Source: Branchiostoma belcheri (Eukaryota; Chordata; Leptocardii; Amphioxiformes; Branchiostomatidae). From it: a stretch of DNA of 64,000 nt. Location of the stretch: positions 883,022 to 947,021 of the forward strand of contig NW_017802492.1 of assembly GCF_001625305.1 (NCBI RefSeq), written 5' to 3'. The translations under genes were made by a program, and so were the position numbers. Below the pieces are notes generated by a model. That model searched no databases. It was not told the DNA's origin and worked only from the letters and a program-made list of their open reading frames with translations. Of this stretch, positions 21,107 to 31,465 are shown one piece after another (positions within the stretch are counted from its first letter, which is position 1; the number at the start of each line of letters is the position of its first letter).

Positions 21107-21769
21107 AATACATACCAGAAATACAGACAGTGAAGTGCACGGCAGTCAACTTCATAAGTACTATATTATAATCAATTTTCAATAAATGGCTGGAACGAAT
21201 CTATATCTATAGTCAGGCAATCTCCGCAGACATTTCATTGATTTATCGGAGTTTTCTGTCGCAGATATTTCTGGTCTGGAACTCAGGGTAATGGATAAAG
21301 AATTGAGCGGTTCTTCTACAGTAATTTATGGCCTATTCATAACCCATGCGGTGTCTTTTTCTATACAAGAAAATGGCTGACAACATAGTTTTATTGATTA
21401 AGTTGTTGCGTACATGTGGTCTCATTATATTTCACTCAACCATGGTATGGCTGAGATATATTGTTTTTCCTGATGTTTCGTCTCAATTGTATGGGTATTA
21501 CAGAACTACATTGCGGTATGGAAACACTTGATATTGAGGAGCACTACATGGAATTTGATATGGAACAGCCTATTTTGGAGTGAGAGTATGGACTGAAATA
21601 TGCTGTATTTGCTCCCGAGCAAATATCTGCCTTTCTAGTTGATTAATTGCAATTTGAACCGGGGACAACAGGGTGTAAAACTGGAGGTAAATTTGGTTAA
21701 ACATCGCTTTGAAAACCAGCCTGCCGGATAACATGGCCAAGATTCTGATCCAGGAATTTGTCTAGAACT
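21107..21769. other. No feature recognised
   Basis: AT-rich sequence of about 660 bp without supported gene, terminal repeat or array. Confidence 0.5.
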
Positions 21770-22080
21770 AGTTACTTTCGCCAAAAAGGTTATGTTTTGT
21801 TAGCGTTTGTCCGTTTGTCTGTCTGTCTGTCTGTGTGTCTGTGAACAGCATAACTCAAGAAGCTTGATATGCATTGTCATGAAACTTGGTAGGTGGGTAG
21901 GTCTTGATGAGACCTAGTAATGATTAGATCTGGCGGCTTGTATTGGTACTGCAGCTGAATTTCCGGTTTTGATATCTCATGATCTGGACATGCTAGGTCA
22001 CGAATTTTGAATGGTAGATAGCTCTTGGGTTAGGGGAGGAGTGACATGAGTTCTTAGATATTGTGTCTTGTAAGAAGGAA
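21770..22080 (+). mobile_element. HEL-3 element, 5' part
   Basis: TTACTTTCGCCAAAAAGGTT, a GTCTGTC microsatellite, AACTCAAGAAG.TTGATATGC, GGTAGGTGGGTAGGTCTTGA, CTCATGATCTGGACATGCTA. Same order as 60660-60790. The 3' inverted end is absent. Confidence 0.65.
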
Positions 22081-22179
22081 ACCACCAGGAACTAGGTTAT
22101 TTGCCAATCAATTAAAAGAAGTCTCCTGCAGCTGCTAGAATGTATTACCATTGTTCAGGTGTCTGCAATTAAATGAGGT

Positions 22180-22525
22180 GCCCGAGACGAGTGCCTGAGG
22201 ACCAGACGAGACAAACTCAGAAACACAACAATCAGAAGGATGGTAGGAGTAATACCAGTCCGACAGTTTCATCTACCAACAACAGATCAAGTGGTTTGGA
22301 CACTAAGTAAGGTTGCCACCACAAAAATTACCACACAGAGCAAACATGTACAACAACAGAAAGTCTGGATCCAAGGCCAGGGGACGTCCCAGGAAGACAT
22401 GGATATCGAGTGTGAAGGACAACCTGACTAGGTATGGCATGCCTGTAACTACAGCCTCCAGACTAGACGTCGGCCGCCAACTGTCCCTCCCCACGACACC
22501 CCAGACAGTAGAAGTGGAAGGATAA
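22180..22525 (+). mobile_element. RTE/Jockey-like LINE reverse-transcriptase C-terminal fragment
   Basis: The plus strand reads a typical non-LTR reverse-transcriptase tail: RRDKLRNTTIRRMVGVIPV, then QIKWFGH, a stop, VRLPPQKLPHRAN, and GSKARGRPRKTWISSVKDNL followed by TRYGM. The WFGH and GRPRKTW motifs are well conserved in RTE-type elements and their relatives. It has an in-frame stop and at least one frame shift upstream, with no 5' part or poly-A tail, so it is a dead fragment. Not a host gene. Confidence 0.8.
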
Positions 22526-22555
22526 AGCTGAAAAAATTCAGGTAAGGGCTGAAAT

Positions 22556-22852
22556 ACTGTATCTGTATCTGTATCAATATAGCCGGTATAACCGCCCTTC
22601 GGAGTAACACACCAGCTTCCCAGGCACGCGGCGCGGCGGCAGCTAGCTATATCGCACCGAACGACTTGTTACACTCAATCTTTGCACATTTAGTTGCAGG
22701 AGTTGTTTAAAGCTTTCTAGTGATGATGCCCCAACCGTGCTTGGTGGCAACGAGTTCCAGTCTACGATAGTTCTGGGGAAATACGAATTTTTGAACACCT
22801 CAATTCTTGGTTAATAACTCTGATAACATCGAAGGCATGACTGTTTCTTGAT
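22556..22852 (-). mobile_element. LN-X LINE 3' end
   Basis: Tail (ACAGAT)n at the left in reverse, 3' UTR (GGTATAACCGCCCTTCGG, GCGGCGCGGCGGCAG), then the reverse-transcriptase end up to about 22852, where the match stops. Confidence 0.78.
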
Positions 22853-23044
22853 GTAGCTATGTCCTCCAAGTGTCGTCTGCTATAGCGATGAGGACATGCC
22901 CTCCAAGCTGGCACATAGATTAAGTTTGCGTCATTCACGTTCTTTCTTTTTGATTGCTTCCTCAAGACTTTCAAATCACTTGTAGCCCTACTGACATTAC
23001 TGAAGTCTATCCGCTGCGCAACCATGTATACCCAATCACGTTTG

Positions 23045-23575
23045 GGCCACTGCAAGTAAATTTTATGGATCACATCCTCCGCTGAATCCAAATCTAATAC
23101 GATAGGGCGAAAAAAACAAGGCGGGCCAAGAAAGCAAGATTCCTACATTTTCAAATTTTGGCATCGTAAACCTTGTTAAACAAGAAATTATACATATATT
23201 GTGCTAAGTTTCTTGCCAATTATTACAACATCCATTTGTCACTGAAACAACTTTGAAAAAGAAAAGTTTTCAATCATTGTACAAATGGTTTTTGATTCAG
23301 TGGGAACATCACATATACATGGCCACCGTCACATATAAAAGGAATGAAATACAGTAAATCACTGCATCAAGATAAAAGACAAAACATTAAATCAGAGCCT
23401 TTTCTTGTCTCCTCTCTTTATATTTATCTGCCATCCACGTTCCGGCATGGCAACAGACATCTTTACCCAATTTCGGCATGTTGACCACTGTCAGAAGGCA
23501 ACAACATTTCTTGTTTTTTTTTTCCCAAATCAATGCGCACGCTGATGTCATCCATAAAAATTACTTGCTGTGGCC
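23045..23575. mobile_element. PH-A MITE, near complete
   Basis: Left GGCCACTGCAAGTAAATTTT, right TTACTTGCTGTGGCC then TTA. Inverted relative to 6149 (CTCCGC.GAATCCAAATCTAA on the left). The left flank is TTG, so the duplication has decayed. Confidence 0.8.
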
Positions 23576-23746
23576 TTAATTGAAATTTCATAACGTGACG
23601 AGCTAGGCCCTCCGGTGGAAGCAATCTAGATAGAGCAAGAGAATTTGAAAGACAGTTTTAAAATGCAGGACACGTGATTTTTGAGACTTGACTGAAGGTT
23701 GACTCCATTAGTTGTTCCCCACTGGGGTTCATTAGGGTTAGAGTGT

Positions 23747-24260
23747 GGGGAACATCGTCACAAGTTCCTTCCACTTTCTAATCAAAATTAAATTTCCTAC
23801 TTATCATTCCCTCTTAGTCTGGGGAACATCGTCACAAGTTCATTCTACATTCTAATCAAAATTAAATTTCCTACTTATCATTCCCTCTTAGTCTGGGGAC
23901 CATCGTCACAAGTTCGTTCCACATTCTAATCAAAATTAAGTTTCCTACTATTCACTCCCTCTTAGTCTTGGGAACATCGTCACAAGTTCGTTCCACATTC
24001 TAATCAAAATTAAGTTTCCTACTCATAATTCCCTCTTAGTCTGGGGAACATCGTCACAAGTTCATTCTACATTCTAATCAAAATTAAATTTCCTACTTAT
24101 CATTCCCTCTTAGTCTGGGGAACATCGTCACAAGTTCATTCCACATTCTAATCAAAATTAAATTTCCTACTAATCATTCCCTCTCAGTCTGGGGAACATT
24201 GTCACAAGTTCGTTCCACATTCTAATCAAAATTAAGTTCCCTACTAATCATTCTTCTTTC
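23747..24260. repeat. Minisatellite with an exact 74-bp period, seven units
   Basis: GGGGAACATCGTCACAAGTT starts at 23747, 23821, 23895, 23969, 24043, 24117 and 24191, each exactly 74 bp apart, with only scattered substitutions. The unit also contains CTAATCAAAATTAA and ATTCCCTCTTAGTCT. No spacers, so not a CRISPR-like array. Confidence 0.97.
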
Positions 24261-24526
24261 CCCCGGTTCACAAAAATGCGCAGGAATTTGACACGAGCCA
24301 CATTGTTTGTGACATAAAGTGTTTGATCTTTAACTGTGCCTTTTCGCTTACGATTAGAAACGATATGAGTGACTTTGAGAAGGTCCCTTGGGAATGTTGT
24401 CTACTTTCGACACGTTCGGTAATTTACGGATCATTCGTTGCGCATCCCGCGGTCGATCGAACGTGTTTGGGGAACGCTTTTGTGAGGGTTCATCATCACC
24501 ATACTAAACAGGGGTCTTTCAACTAC

Positions 24527-24736
24527 TAGTACTCTCCAAGCAGAGGTTTGGGGTTTGGCTTATTCTGGTGCGTTTTGGGGCTTTTTTATCGGGATTTCTT
24601 TTTCGAACTGGTACTTTTCATGCCAACCCAACGGCGTAAACAAAGATATTATCAGTGCAAAAAGAAAGCCCGATAAAAAAGCCTAAAACCGCACTAAAAA
24701 TAAGCCCAAACCCAAACCTCTGCTTGGAGAGTATCA
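24527..24736. mobile_element. MU-a palindromic MITE, full length
   Basis: Arms TAGTACTCTCCAAGCAGAGG and CCTCTGCTTGGAGAGTATCA with mirror-image interiors (TTTTTTATCGGGATTTC and GAAAGCCCGATAAAAAA). Flanks TTCAACTAC (24518-24526) and TTCAACCAC (24737-24745) match at 8 of 9. Confidence 0.85.
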
Positions 24737-24799
24737 TTCAACCACTCTCATGGAACTGTTAATGTGGTCTGTAGAGGATTCATTAGCCCGACTTAAAGA

Positions 24800-25132
24800 T
24801 TCACAATGCAGTTTAAAAGGCTTGAAAAACAGGATTTTTCGAAGTCAACATATTCTAATCCCTTATCTACCTCCTATTAAGCCCCTTACACTATCCCAAT
24901 GTACATCGACATTCATGGGGCAAAAATACCGAAAACTGTGACGGAAAACAGTCCTGGGCTCATTTTTGGGGTACCACCCCAAAAATCTTAGGACCTGTTT
25001 CTGCTCTGTTTTTAACCCTCAGAGCATGAAATACTGATGCAAATGTGCTTATGTGGGGGCAGTATGTGTGAAAATCATACAGATCGCCTTCTCCAGTTTC
25101 GCCACCCTGGAATTGCAGTGAATGCCTTTAAT
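24800..25132. mobile_element. Family K repeat, diverged
   Basis: Same order of words as 19453-19836 (CACTATCCCAATGTACAT, GTGACGGAAAA, GGGGTACCACCC, ATGAAATACTGATGCAAATG) ending GAATGCCTTTA. Confidence 0.68.
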
Positions 25133-25280
25133 GGTTCACTCATTCGTTCTAGGATAACCAAATCTAATACCGTAATCTCTAACGTGAGTCATATTTTCTC
25201 CTCTCCCTATCTCTTGGTTACCCCACACGTGTTCCCTAAAGTGGAAAAGGAACCAACGAGTAGAACAACAATCTCAAAGA

Positions 25281-25705
25281 GTATCTGTATAGTCGGTATA
25301 ACTGCCCTTCGGCGTAACACACCAGCTTCGCAGGCACGTGGCGCGGCGGCAGCTAGATATATCACTCGGAACGACTTGCCACACTCAATCCTTGCACATT
25401 TAATTGCAGGAGTTGTTTAAAGCTTTCTATAGTGATGATGCCCCAACTGTGCTTGATGGCAACGAGGTCCACTCTACGATAGTTCTGGGGTTTAATACTA
25501 GTTTTTGAACACCTCAATTCTTGGTTGATAACTCTGATATTTGAACGCATTACTGTTTCTTGTTCTCTTCTGGGCTGGTATCAGATACTTAGTAGTTGGT
25601 ACGTCGACCAGATTATTAGTCATTTTGTACATCATGCACAGTCTGGACATTCTTCGTCTGTCTTCCAGCGACCCCCATTGTAGGTTTCTTTTCATTTCAT
25701 ATCTG
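25281..25705 (-). mobile_element. LN-X LINE 3' end with long protein remnant
   Basis: 3' tail at 25281 (reverse ATACAGATAC), 3' UTR, then the reverse-strand frame MKRNLQWGSLEDRRRMSRLC, MMYKMTNNLVDVPTTKYLIP, RTRNSNAFKYQSYQPRIEVF. This is the C-terminal region after the reverse-transcriptase palm of CR1/L2-like LINEs. 5' truncated. Confidence 0.82.
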
Positions 25706-25972
25706 ATATAAGATAGACCAAACTGCATGACACAGCTTTATGATCTATCCCCATTTCACATGATAAGAATCCCTCGTTCTTCCTGATATAACGTTGCCCA
25801 GTCGCTTGGAAAATTGTGCACATTTTATCTTCTCACTTTATGGTCAAGCAGACCTGATGAGTTGGCTGAAGTGGCTGATAGGGGAAGTGGTAGAATGAGT
25901 ATTTTGCGTATCGAAGAACAACGCCTGAATAAAGTTAAACTGATAATTGCAAAGCCCAGTTAGGCCACACCA

Positions 25973-26340
25973 ATTTAATTTGTTGGTTCTCGGATTCGCC
26001 TCTTCATTTTTTTCTGATTTGCAAAAAAAAAAAAAAGATTCTGGTTCTGAATCAACTCAAAAATGCTCATATTTTGCCCCCAACAGTTGTGGAAAGTCCT
26101 TTTCTCCCTAGCTGTTGCAGTGTTTCCATCTATCAATGCAGTGGTTTGATTAAAAGTTCAAAATTCATTGTTTAAATATTAACACAACCTTTTGTGTTGA
26201 CTTCATGGCTCCTATCATAGCATTTGGGGCTATCATAAATAGGATGCCTAAACCTGTTTTTATTTTTATTTTTTTTCGCCCTGTCGCTTCATGTTTTTTC
26301 TGACAAAATCCGAGAACCAACAAATTAAATTGGTGTGGCC
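25973..26340. mobile_element. PH-C MITE, complete, TTA duplication
   Basis: GGCCACACCAATTTAATTTG at both ends, TTA at 25970-25972 and 26341-26343. Inverted relative to 1803-2177. Confidence 0.87.
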
Positions 26341-26702
26341 TTAGCCGATATAATTACATTCCAACGTATGGATAGAGGCTAAACTTGGGGGACTCCTCAA
26401 ACAAAAGAAGTACTCTGTTATCATCTCTTTCCAACATAGTAAAACTACAGCATCTCAATGACAGTACTTCATAATTTGAACTTAATATTCTTTACTTCTA
26501 CGAGGGTCCACATAACTTTCACATTCACAAAACTGTAATGTCTTTGATGGAGTTTAAACCTTTATTTACTGTACGGCGTACAGTGTACAGGTAGATTCTC
26601 GTAATTGATAGATCACCAACTTGTCTTGTTTATATTCATTTTTCTTTTACCCATTTTGTAATTATGTAAAACTGTGTATTTTGTGATTGCGTTTTTCTCT
26701 CG

Positions 26703-27524
26703 TTACCTCCATGAAATGTGTCATGGAGGTTATATTTTCAGTTGCGTTTATCTGTCCGTCTGTCCGTCTGTCCGTCTGTCCTTCTGTCCGTCTGTTGGTC
26801 AACAAGATAACTCAAGAACGCCTGGATGGATTGGTTTCATACTTGCTGTGTTGGTAGGGTGTGACAAAAACTGGAAATGATTAGATTTTGGTCCCCCTAG
26901 TGGCTTCCCTTGGTACTGCAGCGCAACTTCCGGTTTTGATATCTCGCGATCCGGACATGCTAGGGTCATGAAATTTGGATGGAAGGTAGCTCTCGTGCTT
27001 GGGAAGAAGTCACATGAGTTTGAGCCCCCTAGCGGCTTGTTCTGGAACTGCAGGGCACTTTCTGGCGAAATGTTTAAAAGCCAATAAGTCCAGACAGGAA
27101 CAACATATTTTCGTTATTTTTGGTGTGTAGGTAGCCGAGAGAGAGATGTACATAATTAAATGCAAATTATGCAAATGAGGACTTAATTGGCATAATTAAT
27201 GAGGAAATTCTATAATTACAGTGTTTTACATTATACTACTTACATACATGTAATGTATGTAACCTATGGCAGGTGGAACTTCAACAGATACTAATTATGC
27301 AAATGGTGACCTAATTTGAATAATTAATGCGAAACTTCTATGATTTCGTAATGGTGAATGATGAGAAGGTCATACTTGGGACATCTGTAAGTTAATCAAA
27401 AGTTAACATACATCACGATGCATATATCATGTTAATGCAGAGGTCATTTGCACAATTAAAGAAGAAATTTACATTTACATATCAAGATCATATTTCATGG
27501 AGGTATGAGATCTCGGAATTCTAG
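26703..27524 (+). mobile_element. HEL-2, long copy (822 bp)
   Basis: 5' TTACCTCCATGAAATGTG, CCGTCTGT microsatellite, AACTCAAGAACGCCTGGATG, repeated AATTATGCAAATGAGGAC-type blocks (27160-27340), 3' inverted TTTCATGGAGGTATGAGATC, ending GGAATTCTAG next to TTTT. No duplication and no coding capacity. Confidence 0.75.
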
Positions 27525-27614
27525 TTTTATATGTTTTTGAGTAGAAGGCGTCATATAAGCAACTATGCTCTAGCCTTAATACTCAGTATGAATGAATGAA
27601 TGCATGAAAAAGAA

Positions 27615-27926
27615 CTGGAAAGGTAACATTTGCAAAGCAAATGCATAATGTTTACCTTCTCATGTGGTCTGTTCCAACACATTCATATATATGGTGACAG
27701 GAGTCTAAATCCATCCTGCTATAAAATTGCAACATGATGTAACCCAACACCAGTTACCATGGTGTCAGACGTCTGGTTCAGGTCATTGACCTTTTTGGTT
27801 TGGAGAAGAAGAGGAAACAGACCAAAAACGATATGTTTTCCTTCGGTAAACATAACATAGTTTGGCTTGGAGAAGAAGAGGAAACGTAGCAAAAACAATA
27901 TGTTTCCTTCTGCGAAGGTAAACATA
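27615..27926 (-). mobile_element. HEL-1, complete, with duplicated 5' end
   Basis: 3' end (reverse CCAG, hairpin ATTTGC/GCAAAT) at 27615 and 5' end at 27926. The 5' ~70 bp is present twice in tandem (TTTGG(T/C)TTGGAGAAGAAGAG at 27796 and 27863), each ending in a TATGTTTACC-type terminus. Confidence 0.78.
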
Positions 27927-28354
27927 AAGATGCAACGGTGCCATATCGAATTCCAGGCGCGTGTCTGAACACATGCAATATTCTCTATCTAGATCTCCAT
28001 GTTTTAAAAGTACTTCTGAGTACTCCTCACCCTACACGTGGGGTGGGTTGAGTGTTGTAAAACATGCTCTTGAGCGTGCAGATAACGACACTTATTACAC
28101 CACACTGCCGAGAAAGGACTGTATCTTACGGTCTATCAACACCAAGCTTTGGGTACAGCGCTGCAAGCCCTGTATTGGAATTCCCGACGTTGCCCTCCTT
28201 CTATGAAAGGTTGGAATTAGAATTGCAGATTCTGGAGAATCTCAAAATGGGGCATCTTTGTCTGGTCTGACGAGAAATTGGCTGGTGTAATTGACAACCG
28301 CGCCTGGAGAGGACGTGTTGAGCGGCAAACAACCCGGAATGACCCCGTGGATTA
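27927..28354. other. No feature recognised
   Basis: Mixed sequence between HEL-1 and PH-A. Open frames overlap in both strands without domain signals. Confidence 0.45.
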
Positions 28355-28950
28355 GGCCACAGCATGTCATCTTTATGGATGACATCAGCGCACAAACGAA
28401 AAGTCAAACCCTTCAGACATAGTTTTAGACATAGCAATAGTTTTAGACAATTATATTTCATTCCGTACATTTTAAAGTCATTTTATACTCTGCTTCAGAG
28501 TTCTTTTATGTTTGTAACTTGCAATTAGCAATTAGGCCACACCAATTCAATTTGTTGGTTCTCTGATTTTTGTCAGAAAATATATGAAGCGACAGGGAGA
28601 AAAATATAAAAATAAAAACAGGTCTAGGCATCCTATCATAGCCCCAAATGCAATGATAGGAGCCATGAAGTCAACACAAAAGACTGGGTTAATATCTAAA
28701 CAATGAATTTTGAACTTTTAATCAAATCACTGCATTGATAGATGGAAAAACTGTAACAACTAGGAAGAGAAGGACTTTCCACAACTGTTGGGTGCAAAAT
28801 ATGAGTTGATTCAGAACCAGAATTTTTTTTTTTTTGCAAATCAGAAAACAAATGAAGAGGCGAATCCGAGAACCAACAAATTAAATTGGCGTGGCCTTAA
28901 GATTTGGAGTCTGAGGAGGATGTCATCCATAAAATTTATTTGCTCTGGCC
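28355..28950. mobile_element. Probable PH-A MITE interrupted by PH-C
   Basis: Left PH-A end at 28355 (GGCCACAGCATGTCATC, GATGACATCAGCGCAC) and right PH-A end at 28900-28950 (AGATTTGGAGTCTG, GGATGTCATCCATAAAATTT). A complete PH-C copy lies between, next to the right end. The remaining interior is not clearly PH-A, so the pairing of the two ends is an inference. Confidence 0.6.
28535..28896. mobile_element. PH-C MITE nested beside PH-A end
   Basis: GGCCACACCAATTCAATTTG and inverted partner, TTA at 28532-28534 and 28897-28899. 362 bp. Confidence 0.87.
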
Positions 28951-29075
28951 TTACTGTGGGTTTACTGAATCTGGTTCTCGCACACGTCGTCGTGGATTTG
29001 ATTTGACGTTTAGCACGATAAGAAAGAGCTGAATTTGACAGATAACGGAAACACCCTGTCGATATGTAGACGTAA

Positions 29076-29471
29076 GGCCATGTTGATTTGATTATATGGA
29101 TGACATCCTCTGGAAACCGCAAAACTGATGCGCGCGTGCGAATAAAAAAAAGTTTTGCAAAAAAAAAAGTTCTTTTCATTATGAAATCTACGTGGTCATG
29201 AGGATTGAGCAAATGGCACAGAATATGTTATGGCGAATAATCTACTCTTCGAATTCATTTCTTTACATTTTTGTCTTTTTTCCTTTGATTTTGGCATTCT
29301 ACGACATTGGTATCGTTTCTAAATGTTTTCCTTGCAACTTATAGTTTATTTTTGCTCATTTAGCAACTGTTTTGCACGATGTTACAGTATGGTTGAAAAC
29401 TTTTTTTTTTGGAAACGGCCGAAAATTCATGCGCGCGCGGATGTCATCCATATAATCAAATCAACATGGCC
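29076..29471. mobile_element. PH-B MITE, complete, TAA duplication
   Basis: GGCCATGTTGATTTGATTAT at the left and its inverse at the right; TAA at 29073-29075 and 29472-29474. Interior TTCTACGACATTGGTATCGT is shared with 4107 (inverse) and 47856. Confidence 0.88.
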
Positions 29472-29487
29472 TAAATAAACGAATAAA

Positions 29488-29762
29488 CTAGAAAGGTAAC
29501 ATTTGCAAAGCAAATGCATAATGTTTACCTTGGCATATAGTCTGCTCTGTTAATTCTTACACATTACACATTCATATACAAAATGTATATGGTGAGACAG
29601 GAGTCTAAATCCCTCCTGCTATAAAATTGCAACATGATGTAACCGAACACCAGTTACTAGTACCATGGTGACAGACGTCTGGTTCAGGTCATTGACCTTA
29701 TTGGTTTCGAGAAGAAGAAGAAGAGGAAACAGAGCAAAAACGATTTTCCTTCACAACATAAC
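29488..29762 (-). mobile_element. HEL-1, complete
   Basis: 3' end at 29488 (CTAG, then GGTAACATTTGCAAAGCAAA hairpin), subterminal TAATGTTTACC, core TTACTAGTACCATGGTGAC, 5' part with a GAAGAAGAAG run. It lies 14 bp from PH-B. Confidence 0.78.
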
Positions 29763-30406
29763 ATAGTGTCATTGTACAGATTTATTTCTCTACGAAGGTG
29801 GCTTGAAATAAATGCGTGTGGGCTTACTTTTGGTTTAAAGTCATGCCTCGGAAACAACATGACTGACGATGTCTATATCCCTGCACGTAATAACGAAGTA
29901 AATGGCTCCGGATATACCACGAGATGGGCCATAGCCCGCAGCCATAGGCCAACCAGGGAGAGGAATACGCTCTGTGGGCGCACGCAAAAAGTAAATGAAA
30001 TTTGTTCAGGAACATCCCATTTAAAAATCTGAAAGGAAGAAAAATGCAATAGCCGAGAAAGGCAGTAAGCTCTTAGTACGGTTATGGCTGAGGATAAAAC
30101 CCTCGACTAATGTTGTCAAGGGGTATTTGCCTGGAATTACAAAGGTGGGGGGCGATAGGATTTTGTTTGGAATGAGCTTATGTGAGGTCACATTTATCAA
30201 ATAGAATATTCTTTTCCTTATTTCCTTTAATATCGTAGATGGCCTAGCTGGGACACTGGTCATAGATTGGAATGACTGTATATTTCATCCTGTTGTTATA
30301 ACTGGGTTTGATAGGAATTGGGTACGTGTATGGGATTTGAATGTACATGTTTTTGTGTGGAAAGAACATGACATTGGAAAGGAAAGTCCACTCTGCCCTT
30401 GGAAGT
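29763..30406. other. No feature recognised
   Basis: About 640 bp without a supported gene or repeat. An 88-codon plus frame (29766-30032) has no domain I recognise and is opposed by a reverse frame. Confidence 0.5.
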
Positions 30407-30410
30407 TTAA

Positions 30411-30774
30411 AGTGATATTATGTAAGATTTTCACTACACTATTTTAAACATCGTTGTTTTGCACATTTTCTTGCACTATAAGCCTACCTGGGTTCATAAT
30501 GACATTTGGGGAGTAAAAGATCAACGTCGTTGCACCGCAAAAACGTATTGAAGCTGCCGAAGATACCCGAACTAAAAGCGCTGTTTGTTTACATTCTTTT
30601 TAGGAGCCTCCTAAAAATACAGCGGGCCTGGCGCAACTTATTCTTGCGCTGCGCTGAGTCGCCGGAAAAGCGAAATAGCGACGCTAATGTGTTAAAAATT
30701 ATTGAAGATGACAATCTAGATGAGAAAATTTCAATTATTTACATTTACAGTTTTGGCACAAAAATCTTGTGCAT
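30411..30774. mobile_element. TTAA-flanked MITE Q, second copy
   Basis: Left AGTGATATTATGTAAGATTT after TTAA (30407-30410); right end degraded, next to TTAA (30775-30778). The interior matches 12512-12859 in inverted orientation (AGGAGCCTCCTAAAAATACA, GGCGCAACTTATTCT, TCTAGATGAGAAAAT). Confidence 0.72.
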
Positions 30775-30778
30775 TTAA

Positions 30779-31465
30779 CGTCGCAACACGTGTGCTCTTC
30801 TTCTATCTGTTGGTTTCTAGCTGTTTCTAAGTTCTAACAGTGACGCCAATACGCTACTGATTCGCAGTAACTTTGCCCCATGCACACCTCACTTCACCTG
30901 TCTGTTAAACATTGGACACTCCCCGTATAGTATACAAATATGCCTCCTCCTCCCCCAGGTTGTCATTGGAAGACCCCCGTTACCTCGGTCCTCGGCCGAC
31001 ATTGTTCACTCCTTCTCTGTCAACATTGTACGTATTTACAGCTCGCCCTAAGACAACATCCTATACACACACATAACTACATGTAAGGGACAGTGCTTTG
31101 GCCATTATATGTACAATATTGAAAACGCCCATCGCTCTATCTATCTCCCAACCTCTCATCGTTAACGTTTGCCTGTCTGTATCTGTCTGTCTCAAAAATT
31201 CAAAATGCCTATAACGCACACGCCTCCATAACTTCAAATAGCTTGCGTGACTTATTAGAGATGAATAAATGTTATGATTTGACATGTGTATACGTCTGCC
31301 ATTATGATATTCGCATGTCGGTATGTCTTGTTGGAATGTATGGAGCAATTTGATTAATAAATGGGCTGACAAAGCAATATTGGGCACCATACAGTCTCTC
31401 GCTTCAAGCCAGTCAAAGAAAATCTTCTTCTGTGCTCATCGCTGGAAACCTTGTAATGCTTTTAA
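30779..31465. other. No feature recognised
   Basis: Unique-looking sequence of about 690 bp. Reverse 109-codon frame (31061-31390) without a recognisable domain. Confidence 0.5.

Noticed and set aside
23747-24260. CRISPR-like array
   Set aside because: Contiguous 74-bp units without spacers, in animal DNA.
24323-24529. 68-codon plus frame as an exon
   Set aside because: No domain, no splice signals, ends in the MU-a flank.
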